From Dillenia suffruticosa (lineage: Eukaryota; Streptophyta; Magnoliopsida; Dilleniales; Dilleniaceae): a stretch of 64,000 nucleotides of DNA. The translations under genes were made by a program, and so were the position numbers. Shown here piece by piece: positions 1-11,534 of this stretch. How positions within the stretch are numbered: position 1 is the stretch's first letter; the number at the start of each line of letters is the position of its first letter. The DNA lies in NCBI GenBank assembly GCA_033439265.1, contig JAVTVX010000002.1, positions 14,180,174 through 14,244,173 on the forward strand, in the 5' to 3' direction. Under the pieces are notes generated by a model that saw only the letters and a list, made by a program, of their open reading frames with translations, did not search any database and was not told the origin of the DNA.

Positions 1-548
1 GCAGGTAACAATCAACAATATGATTCTTCCAAAATTCTAAATCTGGTTGGGCACAGATCTCTCTAACACCCTTAGCTTTCCCATTTTTTGGCTAATAATT
101 TGGATGGGGCTAAAGGTTCACTGTAATGAAAAATGGATGTTGTGATAAAACTAGTAGTTTATTTTATTTCAGGAACCTATATAATTTCCTGCCAGAGTTT
201 TTCAGCTGAGATTGTAGATCATGGTGGTAAAAGGGTGATTCAACCCTGGTTTTTGAACTGAGATTGTAGATTATGGTGATAAGAAAATGTATTATTCAGA
301 CTCAGAATTGTCATTGACCTTCCAAATCAATTTTCAAATCTCTTTTCTGCATATACCCCTGGTTCGAATTGATATAGTCTGACATCACCTAAAAATCTTG
401 CAGTTTGGACAAGGACTTCTTCTCAATTTTAAAGTTAAAATTGGGGGAATTGCGATTTTCAGTGTCAAGAACTCAGGTTCCTCCCATACTCTACTGTTAA
501 TATTTTTAAGATGATTGAATAGTAAAGAAAAACATGCTTTTTTTGCAG

Positions 549-1703
549 GATGTTGAAGACAGATTAATTGAGCTGGAAGCACTGCAAAAGGCCCTTCAGG
601 AAGGAACAGGTTCATTTACAAAACAGTGTTTAAAGTTGATGTACACGTATGTTCACTCCAAGGAAATTTACATATTTTTGTTCTCTGTGCTGCTACAGAA
701 GCCTATGACAAAATGCAAGTTGAGCTTGTAACAGCAAAAGAAAGCCTAACTAAAATCTTTACATCAAAGGATGTTAAAGCAACTGTAAGATGACGAGTTT
801 CCCACGCTTTAAGGTTGCTCAAGATAATATTTATTTATTCTTTCTCAAGCGGGAAAATATGTATCTTATGCAGTTGCTAGAGTTGGTTGAGCGGAATGAG
901 ATCAATAGGTCCTTATTAACACTTCTTGATGAGAACATTGCAAGTGCACATCAGGAAAATGAGGTAAGTGGTTCTAGAATATTCTCATTTCATACTTTAG
1001 AATTGCTCCTCATTGTTTTTTCTCTCATCATCAAGCTTGAATCTTGAGTAGTTTTAGTATAAGAAAAATGATGTTCTACCAGGCTTATGGTCTTTTAATG
1101 GACAAATTCACAAATGTGATGTGGAGAGAAAACAAGAAACCATAAGAAATACCAAAACATTAAATTTTGTTTTCAAATTGTGGAATGCTCTGAAGATGTA
1201 CTAGAAAAGTGGATTATATTTGATTTAAGTCAGTGTAAAGAGTATCCATGTAATTAATTAGATGTGAGATCATGAACAATTCTTAGAATTCTTTAACGAA
1301 CATTATGAAGCATTTAGACTTGTGATTGCAATGTAGGTATTGCATTGTCAACTATGTGTAATGCTTAATGCAATGTGAAATTATCTTAGAGATGCAAAAA
1401 GCAATTCTTAGTGTGTAATATCCTTTTAAGAATCTTTCCAATCAACTTTATCCCACAAAATTGTTGGACACTAATAGATTCCTATAACACAACTGTAAAG
1501 CACAACAAAGAAACGATCTGAAAATTGTTTTACCAAGTGAGACATTAAACAAGCCTGGTTACCTTCTTTCACACCCAAATTTACTAACAAATGCTTCGTT
1601 GAATAAACTTCTAATTATGTTGAATTGGCATGAGTTGCAGAAACAAGCAGCAGCTTACATGGAAAAGATTCGTGCAGCTGTCATCAAGTACATAACTGTC
1701 TAG
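549..1703 (+). CDS. 3' exons of an unrecognised conserved plant gene (partial)
   Basis: Four exons join in one frame: 549-609, 699-784, 874-963 and 1641-1703 (stop TAG). Each intron is GT-AG (for example CAG/GTTCAT after 609 and GTAAGT after 963). The frames agree across every junction, which is unlikely by chance. The visible 99 residues are hydrophilic and probably helical, with acidic/basic heptads (VEDRLIELEALQKAL, LLELVERNEINRSLLTLL) and a short end KIRAAVIKYITV. No signal peptide or membrane segment is visible in this part. The upstream exons lie outside the window, or in 1-548 where I see no convincing exon; GCAG/GTAAC at position 1 could be an exon end. I do not recognise the family, so function is unassigned. 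The gene structure is fairly sure, the exact junctions less so. Confidence 0.6.
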
Positions 1704-2801
1704 TTTCTAAGGTGTAGATGTCAATTATCTGTTCAGCTCTTGTGGTGTGTCGTGATTGTTGTTAACAACCTGTTATATCTGGAGATTCACCAGAGAAAAT
1801 CTAGCCATCTATGCATGATGGCATTGCTCTTCTTCATTGAGGGAGAATTCATCAATGTAGAACTGAAAAATCTTCCAACTGTCCGTAAAAACCAGTAATA
1901 TTGAATTTTTCATTCCGGTTATTGGAAAAAAAAATAGTTTTTCATGTGAGAAATTGCTAAGTTTAACTAAGTTGAGAGAGAGATTTAATTGAAGTAGATG
2001 TGAGAAATTGCCCACTACCTGTATAAAGTGATGCATCAAAGACTGCCTCCTCATTTGACCGGGCCTCTTAATGCTTTGATTTTCCTTTTGTCTGAGAGTT
2101 GTGCATGTGTTGACAGTCAATCTCCTCTCAGGTAAAACATATTCCGCAGTTTGACTGTTTCGGAAACTTCCTCTACTATTTGGAAAAATCCCAAAGTATT
2201 CTTAGTTCACTGTGTACATCACAGACATTTGCTTGCCCTAAATATAAAATATTTTGGAAAGCCTTGAAGAGAGAGACAACTAGTATTATTTCTTGGATGG
2301 ATTTGAGAACTACCTTGGAAGTGTATAATTTCGAGCCCTTTGATCTATTGTCTAGGCAATAAAAGCCTGTTGTTAGAAGTTGAATTTTACTTGTTTTACT
2401 TTTCACTAATCTATTTCTTAACTCAAATTTTGTGATTTTAGATTCACTGGGATTTGGACCTCCATTCAGATTGATGCTATGCTGAAATCAGTAAAAAATT
2501 AAAAACCTAAAACTGGAGCAGGTATAAGGAGCTAGGATACATGGGGTGTGAACATCAGATTGTCCAGGAAATTTGGGGTGGTCCTCATGTCTGTTTCTAG
2601 AAGACCATAGCCTAGTCAATTAGGGCTGCTAATTTGCAATTGTTTGCTAGACGCCCTCATATTATTATGGGCACGTACATTACTTGTCTCTCAACAACTG
2701 CTTTTTGGCCTTCGGCTATCCCTTTCTTATCCGAAGACCAACGTGGACAATATTAAATGAGGAGCCTAGGGTCAAATAGGGACACCATTTTTTCATAGAA
2801 T

Positions 2802-3042
2802 ATTGCTCATTGTATAACAGTTTTCTGGTGTCATAGATGCAGGTAATTAAACCTAGAAGACTCTAGATATCGAGGCAAGGAATGACATTCTAAAAATTAT
2901 AATATATATCTATGTATGTATGTATGTGTGTGTGTGTGTTGCTAATTGTATAGAAGTTTTCTGGTGTCATAGATGCAGGTAATTAAACCTGGAAGACTCT
3001 AGATATCGAGGCAAGGACTGGCATTCTAAAAATTATAATATA

Positions 3043-3086
<44 letters not shown>

Positions 3087-3107
3087 TGTGTGTGTGTGTG
3101 TGTGTTT
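2802..3107. repeat. 137-bp tandem duplication ending in a (TG)n microsatellite
   Basis: Two head-to-tail copies of about 137 bp start with TTGCTCATTGTATA (2802) and TTGCTAATTGTATA (2939). They share TTTTCTGGTGTCATAGATGC and GACTCTAGATATCGAGGCAA with only a few substitutions. Each ends in ATATATCTATG(TG)n. The TG tract is short in the first copy and about 55 bp in the second (about 3051-3105). Confidence 0.85.
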
Positions 3108-3924
3108 GTGCATATAGAGAATATTGAAATCAAGAAATATCGTGAGCTATGCCCACACAACTACTACAAGTTGGTTAAATCTCATTGATTAAAATAAGTC
3201 TTGACTTAAAATTTTGAGAACACTTACCGCGAATCACTGCTTGAATCACTGGTCTTTGTCCTCTGCTCGTGTCTGTCATCAAGATATTGGTTTAAGCTAA
3301 CCTTAAAACACTGATTATTTTTTTTTGGATAATTAGCTTCACCAAAAGTCTCATATATATCAACTAGTTGAGAAGCTTATGGTTAAAGCTATAAATTAGA
3401 AAATCATCAACTAGTTTGTTTGGTACTTATCTAAACCATAGTTGGCAAATCTCATTGATAGGATTTGTAGACGTGGACTAACACCTCATCCCTTTGTTCT
3501 GGGTTGGCAAACCCTCGCACATCATGTGGTCTCCCAACCAAACCAGAGGCAGAATTTTTCTTGCTGGGACATAGCACATTTGGTGGAGTCTATTATAGGG
3601 TTAAATTCTGTATAAAAACTTTCCACAGTGGCTAATAAAGCGCACGCGGGCGTGCACATGCACACCATGAAAATACATCGATAGCGCAAACTCACGGAAG
3701 CTCATAATATAAATAAAATAACGTGTAAACAAGTAACAAAAGTTATCCAAACAAGGAAAGAAGGGGAAATAAAAAGTACTAAGGAGAGAGAGAATAGAAG
3801 CAAGGCATGTGAAAACCCTTTAGTTTAATCCTAAAACAAGAAAGATGACAACGTTAAAATATATTTTTTAATGTAGGAGGGAGGGGTCGTCTGTTTTGGT
3901 GATGATGAACAAGGATTTGAACTC

Positions 3925-3932
3925 TATATATA
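3925..3932 (+). promoter_or_regulatory. TATA box of PMEI gene 1
   Basis: TATATATA lies 150 bp before the ATG at 4083. The flank GAACTCTATATA is repeated almost exactly before the pseudogene copy at 7371, which shows that the duplication included the promoter. Confidence 0.7.
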
Positions 3933-4082
3933 GCACTTTTGAGCAGTCATCTTATCACACTCAAAACCAACAAGCCTCTCTCCCTAACTTGGAAAGACAT
4001 CTTACTCTCTAGCAACTCATCTCGCTAACCTCAAGTTCTAACTCAGCCAAACCCTCTTTTTTCTCCTGTATCTCACAAAGAA

Positions 4083-4685
4083 ATGGCAAGAGCTAACCTT
4101 TCTTGTGTACTTCTCATCTTCGTCATTTACACTGTTGGCCTAACAGAGTTTGCAGCAGGGATGGATTTCATTAGGGCCTCATGTGCTACAACCCGCTATG
4201 CGCCTCTTTGCATTCAATCTCTCACTCCTTATGCCAACACCATTGGACAAGACCCACAGCGACTCGCTAAGGCTGCGTTGTCTGTGAGCTTGACCAATGC
4301 CCAATCTTGTTCTGCGTTTGTGTCCAATCTGGGTAAATCAAAGGGATTGAATTCCAGGTCTTATCTAACTGTGCAAGATTGTATAAATCAAGTGAGTGAT
4401 AGTGTGAACCGCCTTAGCAGTGCTATGCAAGAGCTCGGGAATTTAAGCCCCTCGGGGAGCCAAGACTTCACTTGGCACATGAGCAATGTCCAGACTTGGA
4501 CTAGTGCTGCATTAACCGATGCAAACACTTGCCTTGATGAATTCTCCCGTGAAACCATGGATGCAAAAGTTAAAGCTACAATCGGGGCCAGAGTCCAAAC
4601 TATTGCTCAATACACCAGTAATGCCCTTGCTTTGGTTAACCGCTTTGCAGCCAAACACCACAAAGGGTCCTCCACAAAGCCATAG
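4083..4685 (+). CDS. PMEI-domain secreted inhibitor (pectin methylesterase/invertase inhibitor), copy 1
   Basis: This single-exon gene encodes 200 residues, the usual PMEI length. A hydrophobic signal peptide covers residues 1-25 (LSCVLLIFVIYTVGL), so the product should enter the apoplast. The PMEI fold shows in the conserved cysteine pairs: Cys34/Cys43 in RASCATTRYAPLC, then Cys100 and Cys150 in DANTCLDEF, with an extra Cys76. The motif WTSAALTDANTC and the C-terminal helix SNALALVNRFAAKH are typical. Family members bind and inhibit either pectin methylesterase or acid invertase; sequence alone does not separate the two. The start is the first ATG after a TATA box at 3925 and directly begins the signal peptide. 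Its closest relative here is the pseudogene at 7531, which shares both coding and promoter sequence. Confidence 0.92.
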   Translation: MARANLSCVLLIFVIYTVGLTEFAAGMDFIRASCATTRYAPLCIQSLTPYANTIGQDPQRLAKAALSVSLTNAQSCSAFVSNLGKSKGLNSRSYLTVQDCINQVSDSVNRLSSAMQELGNLSPSGSQDFTWHMSNVQTWTSAALTDANTCLDEFSRETMDAKVKATIGARVQTIAQYTSNALALVNRFAAKHHKGSSTKP

Positions 4686-7373
4686 AAAGAGTTTACGATG
4701 ATGTTTTTGTCTTAAGCTAGACAAGTTTTGTAAGAAATTGTGAACTAGTTTTGTGAAAAATGGTGAACTAATATGTATCATGTAGAAAGTAGTCTGTGTC
4801 TCGTACGTGTATGCCACTGGTTGTGTCCGACTTACACTAATCTTGTATAAATATATCCAGCTTATGTTAGCCTTGTAAAATGGCATATCAAGTTAAATGA
4901 AGGTTTTTTTTTTTTTTTTTTTATACAAGAATTTAAATTTGAAACTATTAAGTTAGGAGTTAAATATGTAAATGTCTTCTTCCGGGGAATGAATTTCTTA
5001 TCCACTTCTGACTATAGCAATTCTAAGTAAGTGGTGTCAACTTGCTTATTGAGCTTCCATGAAACTTCCCCTAACCGGTGAACATACTTTTGACCGGTTG
5101 TTTTTTGATGATTGGTTTCAATACCCTCTTATTATTAAACTGTAAAGGCTCATCGATTTTGGGTTTCCGTGTTTGTAAACTTTAATTTACAATAATAGTA
5201 GGGATAATGGTGACTGTGTTGCTTAAACTTTTGATTGAAAAAACACTTAGAATAATGCCCACGAGCGGAATTATTAAAAAAATGAAAAAAAAAAAAATGT
5301 GACCAAGTTTCTGTGGTGCTCTATGACTGGCCAATGTTGGGCTTAGGTCATGTAACCTGCCGAAGTTTATGGTCAAATCATCATTTAAAGTGGGACGGGG
5401 TAAACTTAACTCAGTGTAAAGAGTTTTTATTTAAATATATATATATATTTTTAAATAATACCCTTTTATTATTATTATTTTTCTAATCATAAAAAGATAA
5501 TCTCTATTTTCCGATGAAGAATGTTATATTCGTTACACTATCTTATGGGTGGACCATCTCTACCATGTTACGGTGGATTCAACATAGCTGATTTAGGGGC
5601 TTTTATTTTGTTGGGTTGGTGTTTAGCATATACTTTTTATTTTTTTTTGGTTATTTTGAAGTTACTTTTTTGTGTTCTATTGTAGTGTTGTAATGATGGT
5701 CAAGGTTTTAGAGATAAAATGGCTTTTTTGCCTTTGTTTTCCGTGAGCTGCCTTTTCCAAGGATATGATATTATGGTTCGTTTGATGTCTTTTTGTGCTA
5801 TTCTTGACTCCATTTTTAATAAATTTCTTATTTATCAAAAAGAAAAAGGAAAAGAAAAAGAATTGCAGGGGCAATAACTCAAAAAATCAAAAGTTTTATC
5901 ACTCCGATGCATCTTTATAGCTGTGATAATCTCTTTTTGAAGTTCTTTCGAAGTGGGCCGGTAGATTCAAGAAATTAGAAAAAAAAAAAAAATTGACAAG
6001 ATTGAAAATGTGACAAATTTAGTATCTACAAATGTAATTAAATTCTTGATTATTATATTAGAAGATACTACACGTGTGACTTTTCTACCTCGTTTATGTG
6101 AGCTTTATAGGCAGTTTTAAAATCAAACTAATCAAAACTAAGAAGATGAATAATTTATTTATTTACAAGAAAGATCAAAAGGGATAGCATAGCAATTCAT
6201 TTGCATTTGTGGGAAAAAAAATTATAGTTACTTATTAACGAGTTGGTAACAAAATGCTGTCCAGATATTTTTAGTTTTAATACCTATTTATATAGCGATA
6301 AGTTCGTAAAAATTGATAAAAATATAGATTTAAATTTGTGATTTTAGTAAAATAAAATATTAAACATCCTTCGCCATTAATTGGGTATTAAAGTTGTGTG
6401 AATAGCATTAGCATTTTTTTTTTCTGACTATTGGTATCTAGATTTATATTCTGATCATTTCGATTCGAGTGTCTGTAAAGCTTTATTTATGGATGATTTT
6501 TTTAACATAATTTTTTTTTTATTTCTAAATTTTGAAACTGATAATTAATTAAATATTTTAACATGTTATCTAACTGGATTAACTGTTTATTTATTAGCTT
6601 ACCATTGTTTAGATCATTGGAATTGGGTACAAATCTCAAAAACTTGAGATGGTTTTCTTTTGGGGAGGGGGGGGGGTTTGGAAGTTTGCAGGGTCAGCTC
6701 GTGATTAGCTGTGATATTTGCTGGTAATTACAAGGAACTTTCTTTACATCGTGTTCCACATTTGGCCACTAGACAAGCTAATTATGTGTTTTCGTTTTGG
6801 GATTGAAGAAGGTTTTGACTTGTGCATTGCTTAAAAATTGAGAGTCCAGCAAGGCTAAAGCAATTTGGGTGGTTGATGGTTTTCTCTTAAACATTACATT
6901 TTAGCCACAAATTTGGACATGGTATTGAGAGTTTTCCTTTATTTATTTATCTATTTTTATAATTTTTTGATATGAAAGGTAGAAGGCGATCAATAACATA
7001 ATTATTTGTTACGGACCTTACTATAAGGTTTTCTTTTTATTATCAAAATATCTGGTTTAAAATATTAATTAATATTTGTTGAGTAATCACTACTTGCTTA
7101 TCCAAGACCGAAAAGATAAATAATAATAATAATAATAATAATTCATTTAATGGGAACATATTAATATTAAAAAATTACACTAAAATTTATGTATATTAGG
7201 ATTTAGGAGTTTGTTACGGTAGTAATGTGCAACTTGTTTATGTATAGATTAAAGAACACCTTATAGTATTTTAATCTTAAAACAAGATAGATGCCGACCA
7301 TTAACATTTTTTTAATAGAGGCTGCTTATGCATTATTCTGGGAACCGATGACAATGTAGCAAGTTTTGAACTC
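4686..7373. other. AT-rich intergenic DNA
   Basis: No coding region is supported. It holds a probable SINE remnant at about 4904-4985. The stretch at about 5540-5870 ends in TAATAAATTTCTTATTTATC plus an A-rich tail, which resembles a 5'-truncated LINE 3' end. A few mononucleotide and trinucleotide tracts are present, such as ATA repeats near 7121-7140. Confidence 0.5.
4904..4985 (-). mobile_element. probable SINE remnant, family 1
   Basis: A run of T at 4904-4922 is followed by ATACAAGAATTTAAATTTGA, the mirror of the 3' end of the better preserved copies at 31558-31629 and 63737-63826. The head is diverged and no clear target duplication is visible. Confidence 0.4.
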
Positions 7374-7381
7374 TATATAAA
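7374..7381 (+). promoter_or_regulatory. TATA box of the PMEI pseudogene
   Basis: TATATAAA sits 157 bp before the ATG at 7531 within GAACTCTATATAAAAGCACC, homologous to the promoter of copy 1 at 3921. Confidence 0.6.
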
Positions 7382-7530
7382 AGCACCTTCATCGCACCCA
7401 AAACCAACTAACCTATCTCTTTTACTTTGGAAAACATCTCTTATTCTTAAGCAATTCCTCTCATTAAGCTTAAGTTGTAGCTCAGCCAAAACCATCTCCT
7501 CTATCTCTATCTCTCATATCTTACAAAGAA

Positions 7531-8281
7531 ATGACAACTACCAACCTTTCCTTTGTATTTCTCATCTCTGTTCTCTATGTTGTTGGCGTTGCAGAGTTTG
7601 CTGCTGCTGCTGGGACTGCAGGCGGGATCGATTACATTAGGACCTCCTGCGCTATAACCCATTATTCATCTCTTTGTGTTCACTCTTTTACCCCTTAGTC
7701 CAACACCATCGGACAAAATCAGCAGCAATTGGCTAAGGCTGCCTTGTCCGTGAGCTTGACAAAAGCCCAATCCTGTTCCGCGTTTATGTCCAATGTGGCT
7801 AAATCAAAGGGATTGAATTCCAGGGCTTATCAAGCTGTCCAAGATTGCATAAATCCAGTGGCTGACAGCGTGAAACAGCCTTAGCAACTCTGTGCGCGAG
7901 CTCGCGAGCCCCTTTGTGTGCCAAGAGTTCAGTTGGCACATGAGCAATGTCGAGACTTGGACAAGTGCTGCATTAACCGATGCAAACACTTGCCTTAATG
8001 GATTATCTCGCCAAACCATTAATGCAAATGTTAAATCCATGATTAGGGCCAGAGTCCTAGATATTGCTCAACACTCCAGCAATGCCCTTGCTTTGGTTAA
8101 CCGCTTTGCAGCGACACACAGCAAAGGGTCCTCCCCCAAGCCATTGGGACATTTTGGTGATAATTTAGTCATAAGCCTGATGATACACAAATTGAAAAAT
8201 AGTACAAATTTTTGCCAAGCAAGGGGTGAAAAGAAACCAAGTGATCCTTGCTTTGTTGTAACTTTTTCTTGTCTTGTGTAG
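7531..8281 (+). pseudogene. PMEI pseudogene, copy 2
   Basis: This is a close paralogue of the gene at 4083, in the same orientation and with a matching promoter and signal-peptide region. It starts MTTTNLSFVFLISVLYVVG. An in-frame TAG near 7698 interrupts it shortly after the first cysteine pair (SFTP-stop). A 1-nt insertion near 7870 shifts the frame within the helix that reads SVNRLSSAM in copy 1. After the shift the frame is recovered (GVG-type start not needed) and reads WTSAALTDANTCLNG and SNALALVNRFAATH. The original stop has also been lost, so the frame runs on to 8281 through what is the 3' UTR in copy 1. Three independent lesions make a functional product very unlikely. Confidence 0.9.
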
Positions 8282-10620
8282 TCATTGCCTTTTGGTTTGT
8301 GCTTCAATGAAATTTCATCATATTAAAAAAAAAAAATGTATAGAGCTCGTACAACAGTAAAATAACACTAATTCAATGAAGTTTTGTTTTCCCTGAAATA
8401 AAAACTCGGTAATTTTGCATCTGGCTAATAAAGTTCTTATGCTTTCCTGCCTTTGCAACCTAAGAATGTGGTATTAACTTGCTTGTTGACCCCTCATGAG
8501 ACGTCTACTGATTACTCATATCAGAACGAAAGATAGAAGCAGAAATGTCGTCTTGTTTATGTCACTGTTAAAGCTATTGTCCTGGACCTTGAATTCAATT
8601 CTTGGTATTTCTCACCTGAGATCGTGCAATGGAATTATTGGTGCATAGTCAATGGACAGTGAATGAAATTCCCACCATTATGCCAAAAAAATTAAAACCC
8701 GTTGTGCCGATCAATTTTAGTTTCCTTGTTTTGCAAGCTTGTATGTAGCAAAGAATAAAGCTAATCGTTCTCTTTAGAATAATTTCCACATGAATACAAC
8801 TACTGCACCAGAAATATCAAAGAACCCGAATATTATAATTGCTCGGATACCCTTTTTTAGCCTCTAGGGTTAAAAAAAATGACATTATGGTGTATATGAG
8901 TTGATGATGTTGGCAGCCATTGGGTCAAAAACTGATGTCTGTGGCTAAGTAAGCGTAGAGTTTGGAGGACAATGTTAGGACTTGGGAGTAGGAAAAGAGT
9001 CATTTTCAGAATGATTCTAAAGCCAAATACATTCTTTCCCTTCTCATTTTCTGCTCAATCTTGGACTTCCTTGAACCATGTTAGTTGAGGGAGTACCATA
9101 GGTCATTTTGCAACTATCTTCAGCCACATATTTTGAGTTTTTGTGTTTCTCTTCTCGCAGTTGTTCTTTTTTTTTTTTTTTTTTGGTCTAAATGTGGAAA
9201 AATAAGTAGACTACCTCAAGCATCCGTGCAGTAAATATTTTTGTTTATGATGGTAGAACATTAAATTGCCGTTTTTTAAATAAAAAAAAATAAATTGTAG
9301 ATTTATAACCGATTTATGGAGAACCAAAGCATTAGATCTAATCAAATCACTTAAAAATATTTTTTTTATAGAAAAAGATGAATATTTAAAGAAATGTTCA
9401 TGTTTGAAAATGTGACCGATTAAGTATGCTGATATAATAAAATTCTTAATTTTTGTAGGGATATTGATCGGTAAAAATCTTTAACTCAATGTTAGCATTC
9501 GAATATTTGTAAACTCATATATTTTCTTAATTTTCATGATTCTTATAAAATAAAAAAAAGATATAATTAAGTTCTTGACCGGTATCGTAGAAGATTTCGA
9601 CGTATGATAGTTAATTATTGAAAATCGCATGGTAATTGCAAATGTGAGTGATATAAGGTTGTTTTAAATATGTAATTAGTCACGAAGCAAGCAAATGAGT
9701 GGATGGATTAATTAATTGAGTAAATAAGTTGTGATAAAAGCCATATTTATAGGTGTGATTTGAGGATACAATCCAATTGGTTGCAACTTGCATTCGCCGT
9801 CTTGATTGCCTAATAATCACAAGAACCTTTCTTTAACCACGAGTTCCACCTTGAATTATTATTATTATTATTATTTATTTTGAAATTTTTAAACCTTTCT
9901 GACTTGCACCCATTGCTTAAAAATTGTGAGTCCAGCAACAGCCGGTGCAGGTGGAAGCTTTGCAAGGTCACGTGACATCGCAACCCGCCAGACGTAGCCT
10001 TGTTTCTCCTCGTACTCATTCTTTTAAAATAGAGAAAACTCACGATAATTAAATGTACTTAGATTAAAATTTAATGATATTAGAAGAAAAATACGGTTTC
10101 CACCAAAAAAAAAAAAGAAGAAGAAAAATACGGCAACAAAGCTATGAGCTGGATTAGGTGACCATAAACAGACAAGTGAGTAAAAATATATATATGTATC
10201 TTGAAAAGAGGGACAAGATACTTTATGGTGTAATACAAAACAATGAGATTTTCTTTTTATAAATTATTTATATATGATAATTATATTAGATTTGATTAAA
10301 TCTGATTTTAATTAAATTAAATTATTAATAGATAAAACTTTTTTGATTTTTTTTTTATATATAATATAAAATTATATGTAAAAGATATTAATAATCGATC
10401 ACTAAATTAATTAAACGTAATACAAAATGATGGGATTGAAAAGTGAGCACGTGAGCGAGGTTTATCACCGCCAGGTCACCTGCCTCAGGTTAAGTATCGC
10501 AATTCACATTGCAAGACCGGTGGAGTGTCTCAGAGTCAACTACGCTATAACTTTCTATTTATCTGTTCTATTGCCTTTACTATGATCATGTTTATAAAAC
10601 CCATTTCAATAAATTAATGA
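8282..10620. other. AT-rich intergenic DNA, no gene seen
   Basis: I see only low-complexity tracts, for example T-runs at about 9168-9184 and ATT repeats at about 9857-9874. The end of the pseudogene region, CAATGAAATTTCATC followed by an A-run at about 8325-8336, looks like a retroposon or mRNA 3' end but is too short to classify. Confidence 0.5.
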
Positions 10621-10640
10621 AGAATGGCGGGTCTATATTC

Positions 10641-10800
10641 CTTTTTTTCTCTCTTTTTTTTTTGGGGAATTTGTAAAACTTCTTTTTCACATGCCCAGTG
10701 ATGCGTTGCAGTTGCAGGAGAGATTTGAATCAAGGGATGGAAAACAAACCAAAAAGAAAAACCACCTGCTTAAAAATTTATGACAAAATCAAAATGATAG
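10641..10800 (-). mobile_element. SINE-like retroposon with a perfect 20-bp target duplication
   Basis: The 160-bp body is flanked by identical 20-bp direct repeats (10621-10640 and 10801-10820, both AGAATGGCGGGTCTATATTC). On the plus strand the body begins with a T-rich run, so on the minus strand it ends in an A-rich tail, as a retroposed element should. Reading the minus strand, a B-box-like GATTCAAATC lies about 30 nt after TAAGCAGGTGG, which resembles a tRNA-type A box. The target duplication is strong evidence for insertion; assignment to SINE rather than another retroposed RNA is inference. Confidence 0.65.
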
Positions 10801-10986
10801 AGAATGGCGGGTCTATATTCGCTCATGACGGGAGGCACAAGTCTGTATACAATCGCACTTACCTTACACGACTACCGGACAGCCCCCCAAGCTCCGGAAT
10901 CTACACATTTTGCCCTTTAATGTCTCCGAATAACTCAGGCAGGGCTAAGCTTATCACGTAAGAAATGTTTACCAAAATCTTTTAAA

Positions 10987-11160
10987 TTGAGTAGTCGAAT
11001 ACTTGACCTCTTTAGTTAGAGGACTTAAGTCTAAGTCTTGAGAATGATAAAAAAAATTTGAGATAGTTAACTCTTAAAAATGGGTCTCACAATACTCAAA
11101 TCAAATTAATCGTATAAAATTTGAAAATCAAAGGTAAAAATTAAAAAACAAAAAAAAAAA
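10987..11160 (+). mobile_element. SINE-like copy, family 2
   Basis: This stretch resembles the copy at 31678-31846 through shared blocks: TTGAGAATGATAAAAAA, GATTTGAGATAG-type sequence, and CAATACTCAAATC then AATTAATC, ending in an A-rich tail. A target duplication is not clear. Confidence 0.5.
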
Positions 11161-11321
11161 GGAAATGACGGTGGGATTTTGGGTTTCTTATTTAGAGAAG
11201 ATTTGCAAACCCAAATTCCTTTTGACACTTTGGGCTGAGGCCGGGTAGGCCTAACTAAACTACCAAAACTAAATATTTTAGGTTGAAGAAGAGAAAACCT
11301 CGACCCAAAACCAAATGTTAT

Positions 11322-11520
11322 TTTTTTGGATACCATGGCTCGGCCATCATTTGGTATCTGAAATGTCATTCTGACTAATCTAGATCGATAGTTGTAGGGC
11401 CTACTTTGTGGGGGTGGATCTTCTAATATTGTTTTTTTCGTATTCAGAAGGAGTCGAACTCCCAACTTAGTTAAGGGATGAAGGTGTCCATCCCACCTAT
11501 ATCAATAAGTATTGGTCCCG
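11322..11520 (-). mobile_element. SINE, family 2, with a perfect 14-bp target duplication
   Basis: The element is 199 bp, flanked by identical AAACCAAATGTTAT at 11308-11321 and 11521-11534. It inserted in minus orientation: the plus strand begins with TTTTTTT (its poly-A tail) and the head lies near 11520. Read on the minus strand, it carries an A-box-like TAGGTGGGATGG and, 25 nt later, the B box GAGTTCGACTCC, the arrangement of a tRNA-derived Pol III promoter. Its 3' part (AACTATCGATCTAGATTAG) matches the copy at 55652-55844 on the other strand. An open frame covering 11106-11465 on the minus strand is just this element read through. Confidence 0.8.
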
Positions 11521-11534
11521 AAACCAAATGTTAT

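Larger units (their letters stand above)
1704..4082. other. intergenic, no gene seen apart from a tandem repeat
   Basis: Short open frames at 1809-2406 on both strands overlap each other and have no start context, splice structure or recognisable motif, so they are not called. The interval holds the 137-bp tandem duplication at 2802-3107 and, at its right end, the promoter of the first PMEI gene. Confidence 0.6.

Noticed and set aside
1809-2406. Small open frames on both strands
   Set aside because: They overlap, lack splice or start context and lie in the 3' flank of the first gene.
10698-10961. 87-residue open frame on the plus strand
   Set aside because: It crosses the boundary of a SINE-like insertion and its target repeat and has no recognisable domain.
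11106-11465. 119-residue open frame on the minus strand
   Set aside because: It reads through a SINE with a target duplication and a poly-A tract.
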